DNA from: Streptomyces cucumeris
GTDB lineage: Bacteria > Actinomycetota > Actinomycetes > Streptomycetales > Streptomycetaceae
Direction of reading: 5' to 3'
Length of the DNA stretch: 64,000 bases
Assembly: GCF_024295805.1 (NCBI RefSeq)
Contig: NZ_JANCLX010000013.1
Coordinates: 123,983 to 187,982 of the forward strand
Made by a program: the position numbers and the translations under genes. Each line of letters opens with the position of its first letter. Within the stretch, counting starts at the first letter, position 1. The notes beneath the pieces were generated by a model. It was not told where the DNA came from and searched no databases. It saw only the letters and a list, made by a program, of their open reading frames with translations. This document shows, piece after piece, positions 43,262 through 53,609 of the stretch.

Positions 43262-44101
43262 TCACAGCCAGCCGTGGTCGACCGGGCCGATACCCCCGCC
43301 GAGAGGGAAGCCCGCCGCGATGGCACCGGTGACGTACTGCTTGGCGGCCGTGACGGCCCGCGGGACGTCCTCGCCCCCCGCGAGATAGGTGGCCACGGCC
43401 GAGGCGAGGGTGCAGCCCGTGCCGTGCGTATGGCGGTTGTCGTAGCGCGGCGCCCGCAACCAGTGCTCCTCGCTGCCGTCGGTGAGCAGATCCACCGCGT
43501 CGCCCGCCAGATGACCGCCCTTGATCAGCGCCCAGCGCGGCCCGAACGCCAGCACCGCCCCGGCCGCGCGCCGCAGATCGTCCTCCGACTCCACCTGGAC
43601 ACCGGTGAGCTGGGCCACCTCATCCAGGTTGGGCGTGGCCACCGTGGCGGTCGGCAGCAGCTTGGTACGGACCGCGTCGAGCGCGTCGGCGGCCAGCAGC
43701 GCATCACCGTGCTTGGAGACCCCGACCGGGTCGACCACCACCGGAACGGTCAGTTCCGCCAATAGCGCGGCAACGGTCTCGACCAGTCCGGCGGTGGCCA
43801 GCATTCCGGTCTTGACCGCCTGGACGCCGATGTCGTCAACCACACTGCGGAACTGGGCCCGGACGGCGTCGGCGGGCAGTTCCCAGGCGCCCTGTACGCC
43901 CAGGGAGTTCTGCGCGGTCACCGCGGTGATCACACTCATCCCGTGGGCGCCCAGGGCCAGCATCGTCTTCAGATCGGCCTGGATGCCCGCCCCGCCGCCG
44001 GAGTCGGACCCGGCGACGGTGAGCACCCGGGCGGGCGCCCCGGTGGTGCGCGCCATCCGCGGCGGACGGGCGGGCGGCTGGGGACGAGAGGAGAGCGGCA
44101 T
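43262..44101 (-). CDS. thiD: Hydroxymethylpyrimidine/phosphomethylpyrimidine kinase
   Basis: Phosphorylates HMP and HMP-P in thiamine synthesis. 279 residues. The family signature is VLTVAGSDSGGGAGIQADLKT, with ITAVTAQNSLGVQG, DPVGVSKHGDALL, and HTHGTGCTLASAVA near the C-terminus (anion hole and catalytic Asp-related region). ATG 44101. It lies 10 bases after thiL in a two-gene thi unit. Confidence 0.95.
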   Translation of the reverse strand: MPLSSRPQPPARPPRMARTTGAPARVLTVAGSDSGGGAGIQADLKTMLALGAHGMSVITAVTAQNSLGVQGAWELPADAVRAQFRSVVDDIGVQAVKTGMLATAGLVETVAALLAELTVPVVVDPVGVSKHGDALLAADALDAVRTKLLPTATVATPNLDEVAQLTGVQVESEDDLRRAAGAVLAFGPRWALIKGGHLAGDAVDLLTDGSEEHWLRAPRYDNRHTHGTGCTLASAVATYLAGGEDVPRAVTAAKQYVTGAIAAGFPLGGGIGPVDHGWL

Positions 44102-44111
44102 ACGCCCGAAT

Positions 44112-45080
44112 CTACTCGGCGTCCTGGTCGTCCCCGAAGTGGTCCCACCCCGCGTGCAGCCAGGGGGCGCCGTCCACCGTCACCTGCGGCAGCGCCGAGG
44201 GGTTGAGCACCCCGCCGATCACCTTCCAGCGGGCGGGCAGTTTCACGTCCGGCGGGAAGGTGGCCACGATCGCGTGGTCCTCTCCCCCGCTGAGCACCCA
44301 CTGCAACGGATCGACGCCCACCGCCTGTCCGATGTCCGACATCTGCGAGGGGATGTCGATGTCCCCCGAGCGCAGGTCGATCCGGACCCCGCTGGCCTCC
44401 GCGATATGTCCGAGGTCGGCGACCAGGCCGTCGCTCACATCGGTCATGGCGGTCGCGCCGAGCCCGGCGGCCGCGGGACCCGCGTGGTACGGCGGTTCCG
44501 GACGGCGGTGCGCCTCGACGAAGGCCCGCGGGGAGCGGAATCCCCGGGAGAGCACCGCATGTCCGGCCGCCGACCAGCCCAGCCAGCCGGTGACCGCGAC
44601 AACATCGCCCGGCTGGGCACCGGATCGGGTGACCGGCTCGTGGTTGCGCAGATCGCCCAGGGCGGTGATCGCGACCGTGATGGTGTCCCCGCGCACCACA
44701 TCGCCACCGGCCACCGCGGCGCCCGCCACCTGGCATTCGTCCCGGATGCCGTCCATCAGCTCGGCCGGCCAGGTCACCGGCAGATCGGCGGGGACCACCA
44801 GCCCGAGCAGCAGGGCGGTCGGCACCGCGCCCATCGCCGCGATATCGGCCAGATTCTGTGCCGCGGCCTTGCGGCCCACGTCGTACGCGGTGGACCAGTC
44901 CCGGCGGAAGTGGCTGCCCTCCAGCAGCACATCGGTGCTCGCCACCACCCTGCGGTCGGGTGCGGCCACGACCGCGGCGTCGTCACCGGGCCCCAGCTTC
45001 ACCGCCGGGGTGGTGGTGAGCCGTGAGGTGAGCTCCCTGATGAGCCCGAACTCCCCCAACTCGCCCACGGTGCCCTTCAT
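44112..45080 (-). CDS. thiL: Thiamine-monophosphate kinase
   Basis: Makes thiamine pyrophosphate from thiamine monophosphate. 322 residues from ATG 45080. KLGPGDDAAVV near residue 28 and VASTDVLLEGSHFRRDW hold the metal-binding acids. NLADIAAMGAVPTALLLGL and TDVSDGLVADLGHIAEASGV are the other signatures. It is followed closely by thiD. It diverges from the RAM-domain gene across about 140 bases. Confidence 0.95.
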   Translation of the reverse strand: MKGTVGELGEFGLIRELTSRLTTTPAVKLGPGDDAAVVAAPDRRVVASTDVLLEGSHFRRDWSTAYDVGRKAAAQNLADIAAMGAVPTALLLGLVVPADLPVTWPAELMDGIRDECQVAGAAVAGGDVVRGDTITVAITALGDLRNHEPVTRSGAQPGDVVAVTGWLGWSAAGHAVLSRGFRSPRAFVEAHRRPEPPYHAGPAAAGLGATAMTDVSDGLVADLGHIAEASGVRIDLRSGDIDIPSQMSDIGQAVGVDPLQWVLSGGEDHAIVATFPPDVKLPARWKVIGGVLNPSALPQVTVDGAPWLHAGWDHFGDDQDAE

Positions 45081-45217
45081 CCCATTGCCCCTTCGTACCG
45101 ATGGCTCATTGCCCGCCGCGCCGCGCACCGAGCGCGGGTCTCCCCGAGCCGCCTGGCGACGCGGTACCGTGGCGTCCCTTCTCCCCACATGATCCTCGTA
45201 GGCGCCCTGGAGGTTCC

Positions 45218-45451
45218 GTGGTACAGGCGTACATCCTGATCCAGACCGAGGTCGGCAAGGCGTCGACCGTGGCCGACGTCATCGCCAAGCTCTCGGGAGT
45301 GATCCAGGCCGAGGACGTCACCGGACCGTACGACGTGATCGTGCGGGCCCAGGCCGACACGGTCGACGAGCTGGGACGCATGGTCGTCGCCAGAGTCCAG
45401 CAAGTGGAGGGCATCACGCGCACCCTGACCTGCCCGGTGGTCCATCTGTAG
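45218..45451 (+). CDS. Lrp/AsnC ligand-binding (RAM) domain protein
   Basis: 77 residues, only the RAM effector domain of Lrp/AsnC proteins, with no DNA-binding part. It reads QAYILIQTEVGKASTVADVI, then TGPYDVIVRAQADTVDELG and ends RTLTCPVVHL. Such single-domain proteins are common in actinobacteria, probably binding amino acids as oligomers. GTG 45218, GGAGG site. It lies between thiL and the DUF3515 gene. Confidence 0.9.
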   Translation: MVQAYILIQTEVGKASTVADVIAKLSGVIQAEDVTGPYDVIVRAQADTVDELGRMVVARVQQVEGITRTLTCPVVHL

Positions 45452-45470
45452 TCCCCCGTATCATCGAGCG

Positions 45471-45968
45471 GTGAATTCCGCACACCGTACTTCCACCCGA
45501 AGGTCCGTCCCGCTGGCCGCCACCGCGGCGCTGGTCCTGTGCGCGGTGGCCGGCTGCTCGTTCACCAACGACTCCGACGACACCGGGGCACCGGCGGTTC
45601 CCAAACCGACGAAGCAGGCCGCCGCCTTCTGCCGGGCACTGCACAAGGAGCTTCCCCGCACCGTGAACGGGCTGAAGCGGGGCACCGCCGATCCCGTCTC
45701 GGACTTCACGGCCGTCTGGGGTGACCCCGCCGTACAGCTGCGCTGCGGAGTCTCCCGGCCGGCCGCCGCGGCCACCTCGACCCGCTCCGCCGGGGTCAAC
45801 GGCGTGGAGTGGCTGCCCGAGGAGCAGGACGACGGCTATCGCTTCACCACGGTACTGCGCCGGGCGTATGTCGAGGTGACGGTGCCGGAGAAGTACGCGC
45901 CGGAGGTCGATCCGCTGATCGACCTCGCCGACGCCGTCAAGAAGACCGTGCCCGAGGGCGTGGCCTAG
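45471..45968 (+). CDS. DUF3515 lipoprotein
   Basis: 165 residues, GTG start. Signal with lipobox LCAVAGC (lipidated Cys at about 29). The mature part carries the DUF3515 features FCRALHKELPRTVNGLKRG, WGDPAVQLRCGVSRP and FTTVLRRAYVEVTVPEKYAPE. Surface-attached; function unknown. It ends 30 bases before the convergent ddlA. Confidence 0.9.
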   Translation: MNSAHRTSTRRSVPLAATAALVLCAVAGCSFTNDSDDTGAPAVPKPTKQAAAFCRALHKELPRTVNGLKRGTADPVSDFTAVWGDPAVQLRCGVSRPAAAATSTRSAGVNGVEWLPEEQDDGYRFTTVLRRAYVEVTVPEKYAPEVDPLIDLADAVKKTVPEGVA

Positions 45969-45973
45969 GCCGT

Positions 45974-46003
45974 TTCTTGTGGATCAGCTTCTTGTGGATC
46001 AGC
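45974..46003. repeat. Tandem 15-bp direct repeat at the ddlA stop
   Basis: TTCTTGTGGATCAGC occurs twice in tandem; the second copy covers the ddlA stop codon. It lies in the gap between two convergent genes. Confidence 0.6.
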
Positions 46004-47171
46004 GCAGCCCGGTGGAGCGGCGCAGTGCGGCCTGGATCAGCCGGTCGACCAGCTCCGGGTAGCCGACCCCGCTCTCCTGCCACATCCGCGGGTACATCGA
46101 GATCGGGGTGAACCCGGGCATGGTGTTCACCTCGTTGATCACGAACTCGCCGTTCTCCAGCAGGAAGAAGTCGGCGCGCACCAGGCCCTCGCAGGACACC
46201 GCGTCGAACGCCCGTACCGCGAGCTCCTGGACCCGCCGGGTCTCCTCCTCGGTGAGCGGTGCGGGCACCACGCCGTCGGCGGAGTCGATGTACTTGGCCT
46301 CGAAGTCGTAGAAGTCATGGGCGGAGACCGGCGGGATCTCGGCGGGCACACTGGCGCGCGGGCCGTCCTCGAACTCCAGCACCCCGCATTCGATCTCGCG
46401 GCCGCGCAGCAGCGCCTCCACGATGACCTTGGGGTCGTGGGCCCGTGCCTCCTCGATCGCGGCGTCGAGACCGGCGGCGTCGTCGACCTTGGTGATGCCG
46501 ATGGACGAACCGGCGCGGGAGGGCTTCACGAAGAGCGGCCAGCCGTGCTCCCCGGCGAAGTCCACGATCCTGCGGCGGGCGGCGGCCGGGTCCTTCTCCC
46601 ATTCGCGGGGGCGGATCACCTCGTACGGGCCGACCGGCAGCCCGAAGGAGACGAACACCCGCTTCATGTACTCCTTGTCCATGCCGACGGCCGAGGCGAG
46701 CACACCCGCGCCCACGTAGGGCACCCCGGACAGCTCCAGCAGCCCCTGGAGGGTGCCGTCCTCGCCGTAGGGGCCGTGCAGCATGGGGAAGACCACGTCC
46801 ACGTCGCCCAGCGCCTTGGGCACCGATCCGGGCTCGCTGTAGACGACCTCACGGTTGCCCGGGTCGACAGGGAGCACGACCGAGCCCTCCACGGACTCGG
46901 CGAGCCCCGCGACGGTCGGCAGCTCGCGGTTGGCGATGGCCATCCGCTCGGGCTCGTCGGCGGTCAGGGCCCAACGGCCGTCCGAGGTGATGCCGATCGG
47001 CAGCACGTCGTACTTCTCGCGGTCGATCGCCCGCAGCACGGCGCCCGCGGTGACCACGGAGATGGCGTGTTCCGAGCTGCGCCCGCCGAAGACGACGGCG
47101 ACGCGCGGCTTCCGCGGCTCGCCTTCGGAGGAGGCCGGGACAGGGCGTGGGGAAGGGGTCTGGCTGCTCAT
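45999..47171 (-). CDS. ddlA: D-alanine--D-alanine ligase
   Basis: ATP-grasp enzyme that joins two D-Ala for peptidoglycan. 390 residues. The start region KPRVAVVFGGRSSEHAISVV and ATP-grasp parts LFVKPSRAGSSIGITKVDD and FFLLENGEFVINEVNTMPGFTP are clear. In vancomycin-type sensitivity the active-site Tyr/Lys region decides D-Ala-D-Ala versus D-Lac. Here the normal form is indicated by VYSEPG-type loop and context. It is followed upstream by gpsA. Confidence 0.95.
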   Translation of the reverse strand: MSSQTPSPRPVPASSEGEPRKPRVAVVFGGRSSEHAISVVTAGAVLRAIDREKYDVLPIGITSDGRWALTADEPERMAIANRELPTVAGLAESVEGSVVLPVDPGNREVVYSEPGSVPKALGDVDVVFPMLHGPYGEDGTLQGLLELSGVPYVGAGVLASAVGMDKEYMKRVFVSFGLPVGPYEVIRPREWEKDPAAARRRIVDFAGEHGWPLFVKPSRAGSSIGITKVDDAAGLDAAIEEARAHDPKVIVEALLRGREIECGVLEFEDGPRASVPAEIPPVSAHDFYDFEAKYIDSADGVVPAPLTEEETRRVQELAVRAFDAVSCEGLVRADFFLLENGEFVINEVNTMPGFTPISMYPRMWQESGVGYPELVDRLIQAALRRSTGLR

Positions 47172-47205
47172 ATCGCGTTGAGGTTACCTTGCGGTTCCGG
47201 CGCCG

Positions 47206-48225
47206 TCAGTGCCGCTCGGCCTTGGCGCTGCGCGACATCAGCTCTTTGAGTGCGACGAGCGGCTGTTTGCCGTCGTGCACGATGCCGACCACGGTCTCGG
47301 TGATGGGCATGTCGACGTCGTGGCGCCGGGCGAGATCGGCCACGGACTCGCACGACTTGACGCCCTCCGCGGTCTGCCGGGTGACCGCGATGGTCTCCTC
47401 CAGCGTCATCCCGCGGCCCAGATTGGTGCCGAAGGTGTGATTGCGGGAGAGCGGCGAGGAGCAGGTGGCGACCAGGTCGCCCATGCCCGCGAGCCCCGCG
47501 AAGGTGTGGGCGTCGGCGCCCATCGCCAGTCCGAGCCGGGTCGTCTCGGCCAGTCCGCGGGTGATCAGCGACGCCTTGGCGTTGTCGCCCAGGCCCATGC
47601 CGTCGGCGATGCCCACGGCCAGCGCGATCACGTTCTTCACGGCGCCGCCCAGTTCACAGCCGACCACGTCGGTGTTGGTGTACGGGCGGAAGTACGGGGT
47701 GTGGCAGGCGGTCTGCAGGCGGCGGGCCACCTCCTCGTCGCGGCAGGCCACGACGGACGCGGCGGGCTGCCGGGCGGCGATCTCCCGGGCCAGGTTGGGG
47801 CCGGTGAGCACGGCCACCCGCCCGGCCACCTCGGCGCCGGGGGACGCCTTGCCGACGACCTCCTCGATCACCTCGCTCATCCGCTTGGCGGTGCCGAGTT
47901 CGACGCCCTTCATCAGGGAGACCAGCACGGTGTCGGCGGGCAGCAGCGGCGCCCAGCCGGCGAGGTTCTCGCGCAGCGTCTGGGAGGGCACCGCGAGCAC
48001 GGTGAACTCCGCGTCCCGGGCGGCCTCGGCCGGGTCGGTGGTGGCCCGCACCCCGCGCGGCAGCTCGGTGCCGGGGAGATAGTCGGGGTTGACGCGGTCG
48101 CTGTTGATCGCGTCCACCAGCCCGGCGCGGCGGCCCCACAGCGTCACCTCGCATCCGGCGTCGGCGAGCACCATCGCGAACGCGGTGCCCCAGGAGCCGG
48201 TGCCGAAGACGGCGCAGCGCGTCAC
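47206..48225 (-). CDS. gpsA: Glycerol-3-phosphate dehydrogenase [NAD(P)+]
   Basis: Supplies glycerol-3-phosphate for phospholipids. 339 residues. The dinucleotide-binding start CAVFGTGSWGTAFAMVLADAG is clear. VLTGPNLAREIAARQPAA, GAVKNVIALAVGIADGM and GLAGMGDLVATCSSPLSRN are family signatures. GTG 48225 overlaps the plsC stop by 4 bases, so translation is coupled. ddlA follows 34 bases downstream. Confidence 0.96.
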   Translation of the reverse strand: MTRCAVFGTGSWGTAFAMVLADAGCEVTLWGRRAGLVDAINSDRVNPDYLPGTELPRGVRATTDPAEAARDAEFTVLAVPSQTLRENLAGWAPLLPADTVLVSLMKGVELGTAKRMSEVIEEVVGKASPGAEVAGRVAVLTGPNLAREIAARQPAASVVACRDEEVARRLQTACHTPYFRPYTNTDVVGCELGGAVKNVIALAVGIADGMGLGDNAKASLITRGLAETTRLGLAMGADAHTFAGLAGMGDLVATCSSPLSRNHTFGTNLGRGMTLEETIAVTRQTAEGVKSCESVADLARRHDVDMPITETVVGIVHDGKQPLVALKELMSRSAKAERH

Positions 48226-48986
48226 TTGCTCTCCTCTTCGGCCACGGGGCGCGGCTGGTCGGCGGAGTGGGGGCGGGCGGCCGGGATGTCCTTGGCGGCG
48301 CGGACGGGCAGGGCCTCCCCGCGCACCTCGGCGAGGAGGTCGGTGATGGCGGCCATGATGGTGTCGGTGGCGGCCCGCAGCACCTCGGCGGTGGGCTCCT
48401 GCCCGTAGTACTCGGACAGGTCCACCGGCGGTCCGGCGTGCACCTTGAGGGTCTTGCGCGGGAAGAGGCGGACCTTCTTCTCCTTGGCGTACGGCGGCAC
48501 GGCCTCGTTGGCGCCCCACTGGGCGACGGGGATGACGGGCGCCTTGGTCAGCAGGGCGACCCGGGCAGCACCGGTCTTGCCCCGCATCGGCCACATCGCG
48601 GGGTCGCGGGTGAGGGTGCCCTCGGGGTAGAAGGCCACGCACTCGCCCTTGTTGATGGCGTCCACGGCGGCCCGGAAGGCGTTGGCCGCGTCGGTGGACT
48701 CGCGGTAGACCGGGATCTGGCCGGTGCCGCGCAGGAAGGTTCCGACGAAGCTGCCCTTGAAGAGCGCGGCCTTGGCCAGGAAGCGCGGCACCCGTCCGGT
48801 GTTGTACTGGAAGTGCGCGTAGGAGAGGGGGTCGAGATACGAGTTGTGGTTGATCGCGGTGATGAATCCACCGTCGGCGGGAATGTGCTCCATTCCGTGC
48901 CAGTCCCGCTTGAACAGAACCACCATGGGCGGTTTGACCAAGACCGCTGCCATGCGGTACCAGATGCCGATTCTGCGGCCGGACAC
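48222..48986 (-). CDS. plsC: 1-acyl-sn-glycerol-3-phosphate acyltransferase
   Basis: Adds the second acyl chain to make phosphatidic acid. 254 residues. The catalytic HxxxxD is in AINHNSYLDPLSY; the second box is FYPEGTLTRDP. GTG 48986 is chosen because the nearer ATG follows its ribosome binding site (AGAGGAGG) without spacing. It is coupled to gpsA, an arrangement that joins the first glycerol-phosphate and acyl steps. Confidence 0.92.
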   Translation of the reverse strand: MSGRRIGIWYRMAAVLVKPPMVVLFKRDWHGMEHIPADGGFITAINHNSYLDPLSYAHFQYNTGRVPRFLAKAALFKGSFVGTFLRGTGQIPVYRESTDAANAFRAAVDAINKGECVAFYPEGTLTRDPAMWPMRGKTGAARVALLTKAPVIPVAQWGANEAVPPYAKEKKVRLFPRKTLKVHAGPPVDLSEYYGQEPTAEVLRAATDTIMAAITDLLAEVRGEALPVRAAKDIPAARPHSADQPRPVAEEESK

Positions 48987-49157
48987 TCGGAACATCCTCC
49001 TCTTTGACCCTGCTGACCTGCTGGCTTGCTGCCGTCCGGGCAGCCGCACAAGTGTCGCTCCAGGTACCCGGTCTGTCGAGGACACCGTAACCCCGCCCGT
49101 CCCGGCGGAGCCCGGCAGCGGGTGAGAATGAGGCCCGTGGGAACAAACGGAGCCCGT

Positions 49158-49883
49158 GTGGCATGGACGCTGGTGGTGCCGCTGAAACCCCTGGCCCGGG
49201 CCAAGAGCCGGCTGTCCGAGGCCGCCGGGGACGAACTGCGGCCCGGACTGGCGCTGGCGTTCGCGCTGGACACCGTGGCGGCGGCGCTGTCGGCCGGGCT
49301 GGTACGGGGGGTGACCGTGGTCACCGACGACCCGCTCGCCGGGCGCGAGCTGTCGGCGCTGGGCGCCCGGATCCTGCCCGACCCACCGGGAAGCGGACTG
49401 AACGCGGCGCTCGCGCACGCCGCGCGCGCGGTCCGGGAGGACCGCCCAGGAGCCGCCGTAGCGGCACTGAACGCCGATCTCCCGGCCTTGCGGCCCGCCG
49501 AGCTCGACCAGGTGCTCGAGGTCGCCTCCGGCCTCTCACGCGCCTTTCTGGCGGATGCGGCGGGGGTGGGCACCACCCTGCTCTCGGCGGCACCGGGCAC
49601 CGCGCTCGCCCCGGCCTTCGGCGGCGCCTCCCGCGCCCGGCACCGGGCGTCGGGGGCCCGGGAGATCGAACTGACCGGTGTGGACTCGGTACGGCGCGAC
49701 GTGGACACCGGTGAGGACCTGCGCGCCGCGCGGGCGCTGGGCGTGGGTCCGCACACCGCACGGCGGCTGGGCCCGGTGGCCGCCTCCGGCCCCGCGCAAG
49801 GGCCCGTTCCCGCTCCCGGAGCCCGGCCCGCCGCCCCGGAACGGGCGTGCGGCGGCGACTCCCTCCCGGCCGACCGGGGCTGA
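49158..49883 (+). CDS. cofC: CofC-like phospholactate/phosphoenolpyruvate guanylyltransferase
   Basis: About 241 residues. Family features WTLVVPLKPLARAKSRLSE, VRGVTVVTDDPLAG, GLNAALAHAARA and NADLPALRPAEL fit the CofC/FbiD nucleotidyltransferase that makes the LPPG (or EPPG) intermediate of coenzyme F420. GTG 49158, GGAG five bases before; ATG 49128 and GTG 49137 are possible. It diverges from plsC. The last 30 residues are Pro/Ala-rich and variable. Confidence 0.85.
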   Translation: MAWTLVVPLKPLARAKSRLSEAAGDELRPGLALAFALDTVAAALSAGLVRGVTVVTDDPLAGRELSALGARILPDPPGSGLNAALAHAARAVREDRPGAAVAALNADLPALRPAELDQVLEVASGLSRAFLADAAGVGTTLLSAAPGTALAPAFGGASRARHRASGAREIELTGVDSVRRDVDTGEDLRAARALGVGPHTARRLGPVAASGPAQGPVPAPGARPAAPERACGGDSLPADRG

Positions 49884-50066
49884 CCCCGACGGACGGGGCA
49901 CGGCGGGTGCGGCACCGGTGCCGCACCGGTCGCGTTGCCGCCCGGTGGCGTTCCACCCGGTGGTGAGGCGTCCCGGTGCGGTCGGCCCGCGAGGCGCCGG
50001 ACCGGCCCGGTGCCGGGGCGGCGGGCGGGGCGAACCCCGGCCGGCGCGGCACATAGGGTGGCGGTC

Positions 50067-50270
50067 ATGCAGGGAACCGCGTACACCTACGACCCCGAGA
50101 CCCGCGCCGGGAGCGTGCTGCTCGACGACGGCACCCCGCTCCCCTTCGACGCGGCGGCCTTCGACGCCGGGGGGCTGCGGATGCTGCGCCCGGGGCAGCG
50201 GGTGCGGATCGAGGTGGCGGGCGAGGGCGACGACCGCCGTGTGGTCTTCGTGACCCTCCAGACCTTCTGA
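50067..50270 (+). CDS. Small cold-shock-like (OB-fold) protein
   Basis: 67 residues starting MQGTAYTYDPETRAGSVLLD. The pattern GxVLLDDGTPLPFDAAAFDAGG and the end RPGQRVRIEVAG resembles a divergent cold-shock domain, but the RNA-binding motifs FGFI/FVHF are missing, so nucleic-acid binding is doubtful. Actinobacteria have this protein in the same place near hup. A terminator follows. Confidence 0.75.
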   Translation: MQGTAYTYDPETRAGSVLLDDGTPLPFDAAAFDAGGLRMLRPGQRVRIEVAGEGDDRRVVFVTLQTF

Positions 50271-50306
50271 ACACCCAGGACACACCACACACCCGGGAAA
50301 ACACCG

Positions 50307-50337
50307 CGGGCCGGGCTCCCCGAGGGAGCCCGGCCCG
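50307..50337. terminator. Terminator between the cold-shock-like gene and hup
   Basis: CGGGCCGGGCTCCC and GGGAGCCCGGCCCG pair perfectly over 14 bp with a CGA loop, between the two convergent stop codons. Confidence 0.85.
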
Positions 50338-50367
50338 GCGCGTGACGTAACGGCGGTGCGCCGCTGA

Positions 50368-50943
50368 CTAGCGCTTCCTGGCGGTGGTCTTCTTGGCGGT
50401 CTTGCGCGCGGCGGTCTTGCGCGCGGGAGCCTTCTTCGCCGTGGCCTTCTTGGCGGTGGTCTTCTTCGCCGCCGCCTTCTTGGCCGTGGTCTTCTTCGCG
50501 GTGGTCTTCTTGGCGGTGGTCTTCTTCGCCGCCGCCTTCTTCGCGGTGGTCTTCTTGGCCGTGGTCTTCTTCGCCGTGGCCTTCTTGGCGGCCGCCTTCT
50601 TGGCGGCGACCTGGAGGCTGCCCTTGGGGGCCTTCTTCACGGCGACCTCGCCACCGCGCGGGAGCTTCTTCGAGCCGCTCACCAGGTCCTTGAAGCCCTG
50701 GCCCGCGCGGAAGCGGGGCACGGAGGTCTTCTTGACCCGGACCCGCTCACCGGTCTGCGGGTTCCGGGCGTACCGGGCAGGACGCTCCACCTTCTCGAAC
50801 GAGCCGAATCCGGTGACCGAAACTCGATCCCCGCCGACGACCGCGCGGACGATGGCGTCCAGGACCGCGTCGACCGCCTCGGCGGCGTTCTGCCGGCCGC
50901 CGAGCTTGTCGGCAATCGCTTCTACGAGCTGCGCCTTGTTCAC
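50368..50943 (-). CDS. hupS: HU nucleoid protein with lysine-rich tail
   Basis: 191 residues, GTG start at 50943. The first 90 are HU: MNKAQLVEAIADKLGG, VSVTGFGSFEKVERPAR, then NPQTGERVRVKKTSVPRFRAG. The rest is a tail of repeated KKTTA/KKAAA units ending in Arg-rich ARKTAARKTAKKT. In Streptomyces this HupS form is the sporulation-linked HU. The tail resembles histone H1 tails. A clear site GGGGAAGAC lies before the start. An AT-rich promoter region, ATATATACC, is upstream. Confidence 0.94.
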   Translation of the reverse strand: MNKAQLVEAIADKLGGRQNAAEAVDAVLDAIVRAVVGGDRVSVTGFGSFEKVERPARYARNPQTGERVRVKKTSVPRFRAGQGFKDLVSGSKKLPRGGEVAVKKAPKGSLQVAAKKAAAKKATAKKTTAKKTTAKKAAAKKTTAKKTTAKKTTAKKAAAKKTTAKKATAKKAPARKTAARKTAKKTTARKR

Positions 50944-51065
50944 GTCTTCCCCTTCGGAGACATTGCCGGAACGAATCTGTCCAGGCTTTTTCGCACGTTA
51001 GGCAGATATATACCGCAAATCAAACACGAAACGGGCTAATCACCCTTGTGCCGCAACGCACTCGG

Positions 51066-51311
51066 TCACGGACTTCCGTCGGAGTCGGGATCTTCGGGGA
51101 AACGCCCCTCGTCGAGGTCGTTCATCAACCGCTCCAGACGCCTTGCCGCGTCTGCGAGATCGTGTTTCGCCGCTGACGTGATGACCAGCAGCTTCCGGGA
51201 CAGCGCCATCCGTACGCCCTCCGGGACTTGCAGTGTGCGCACCCTTGTGTGCGCTTCCTTGAGCCGGGCGGCGACAAGACCGTAGAGCTCGAGTTGGCCG
51301 TCGCGTTCCAT
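51066..51311 (-). CDS. Small conserved helical protein, unknown function
   Basis: 81 residues starting MERDGQLELYGLVAARLKEAH. Helix-rich, with LARRLERLMND-like end (AARRLERLMNDLDEGRFPED). Conserved in Streptomyces between hup and leuD. No function assigned. It lies downstream of the leuD hairpin. Confidence 0.7.
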   Translation of the reverse strand: MERDGQLELYGLVAARLKEAHTRVRTLQVPEGVRMALSRKLLVITSAAKHDLADAARRLERLMNDLDEGRFPEDPDSDGSP

Positions 51312-51365
51312 GCACTGATTGTGCCATCTGAGGCGAGTTGTCGCTTCACGGGGCCTCAACATGCC

Positions 51366-51399
51366 GATGCGCCGCCGGTCCGAGGACCGGCGGCGCATC
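51366..51399. terminator. Terminator after leuD
   Basis: GATGCGCCGCCGGTC and GACCGGCGGCGCATC pair perfectly over 15 bp with a CGAG loop. It lies 37 bases after the leuD stop. Confidence 0.85.
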
Positions 51400-51435
51400 A
51401 TGCCAAACCTGCTCTGTACAGGGAGAACCGGGGGG

Positions 51436-52029
51436 TCAGAGCTGCACCGTGCGGGGCTTGAAGGAAGGACGACCCACCTCGTACGCGGCGATGTCGGCCT
51501 CCTCCCTGAGGGTGAGACTGATGTCGTCCAGACCCTCCAGCAGTCGCCAGCGGGCGTTCTCGTCAAGCTCAAATTCAGCCGTGATGCCTTCGGCACGCAC
51601 CTGGCGGTCGACGAGGTCCACGGTGACCTCCGCGGCAGGGTCGGATTCCACCAGCTCCCACAGCCGGTCCACCGTCTCCTGCGGCAGCACCACGGTCAGC
51701 AGCCCGTTCTTGAGGGAGTTGCCGCGGAAGATGTCGGCGAAGCGGGACGAGATCACGGCCTTGAAGCCGTAGTTCTGCAGCGCCCACACCGCATGCTCGC
51801 GGGAGGAACCGGTGCCGAAGTCCGGACCGGCCACCAGAACGGTCCCGCCCTTGTGCTCGGGGCGGTTGAGCACGAACTCCGGGTCCTTGCGCCAGGCCTC
51901 GAACAGCCCGTCCTCGAAACCGTCGCGGGTGACCTTCTTGAGCCAGTGCGCAGGGATGATCTGGTCGGTGTCGACGTTGCTGCGGCGCAGCGGTACGGCC
52001 CGGCCGGTGTGCGTGGTGAATGCTTCCAT
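51436..52029 (-). CDS. leuD: 3-isopropylmalate dehydratase small subunit
   Basis: Swivel subunit of isopropylmalate isomerase in leucine synthesis. 197 residues. Family motifs RRSNVDTDQIIPAHWL, VAGPDFGTGSSREHAVWAL, and VISSRFADIFRGNSLKNGLL are present. ATG 52029. It lies 6 bases after leuC, and a terminator follows. Confidence 0.97.
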   Translation of the reverse strand: MEAFTTHTGRAVPLRRSNVDTDQIIPAHWLKKVTRDGFEDGLFEAWRKDPEFVLNRPEHKGGTVLVAGPDFGTGSSREHAVWALQNYGFKAVISSRFADIFRGNSLKNGLLTVVLPQETVDRLWELVESDPAAEVTVDLVDRQVRAEGITAEFELDENARWRLLEGLDDISLTLREEADIAAYEVGRPSFKPRTVQL

Positions 52030-52035
52030 GACTGC

Positions 52036-53466
<1,431 letters not shown>

Positions 53467-53609
53467 CGCTTTCCCTCCGGCCGGCGTCGCTGCACGGCCC
53501 AAACTCGTGCCGAGTGCGTGCCCTGGTCTGCGGGCCCGCCATTCCAGAGTGGCGGGTCTCCCGGAAAATTGAACTTGCGTTTCACAGTGTGAGACGCGAG
53601 TATCGTTGC

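Noticed and set aside
50400..50640. Repeats at the hup 3' end as a DNA repeat element
   Set aside because: They follow the codons for the KKTTA-type lysine tail, a known feature of HupS.
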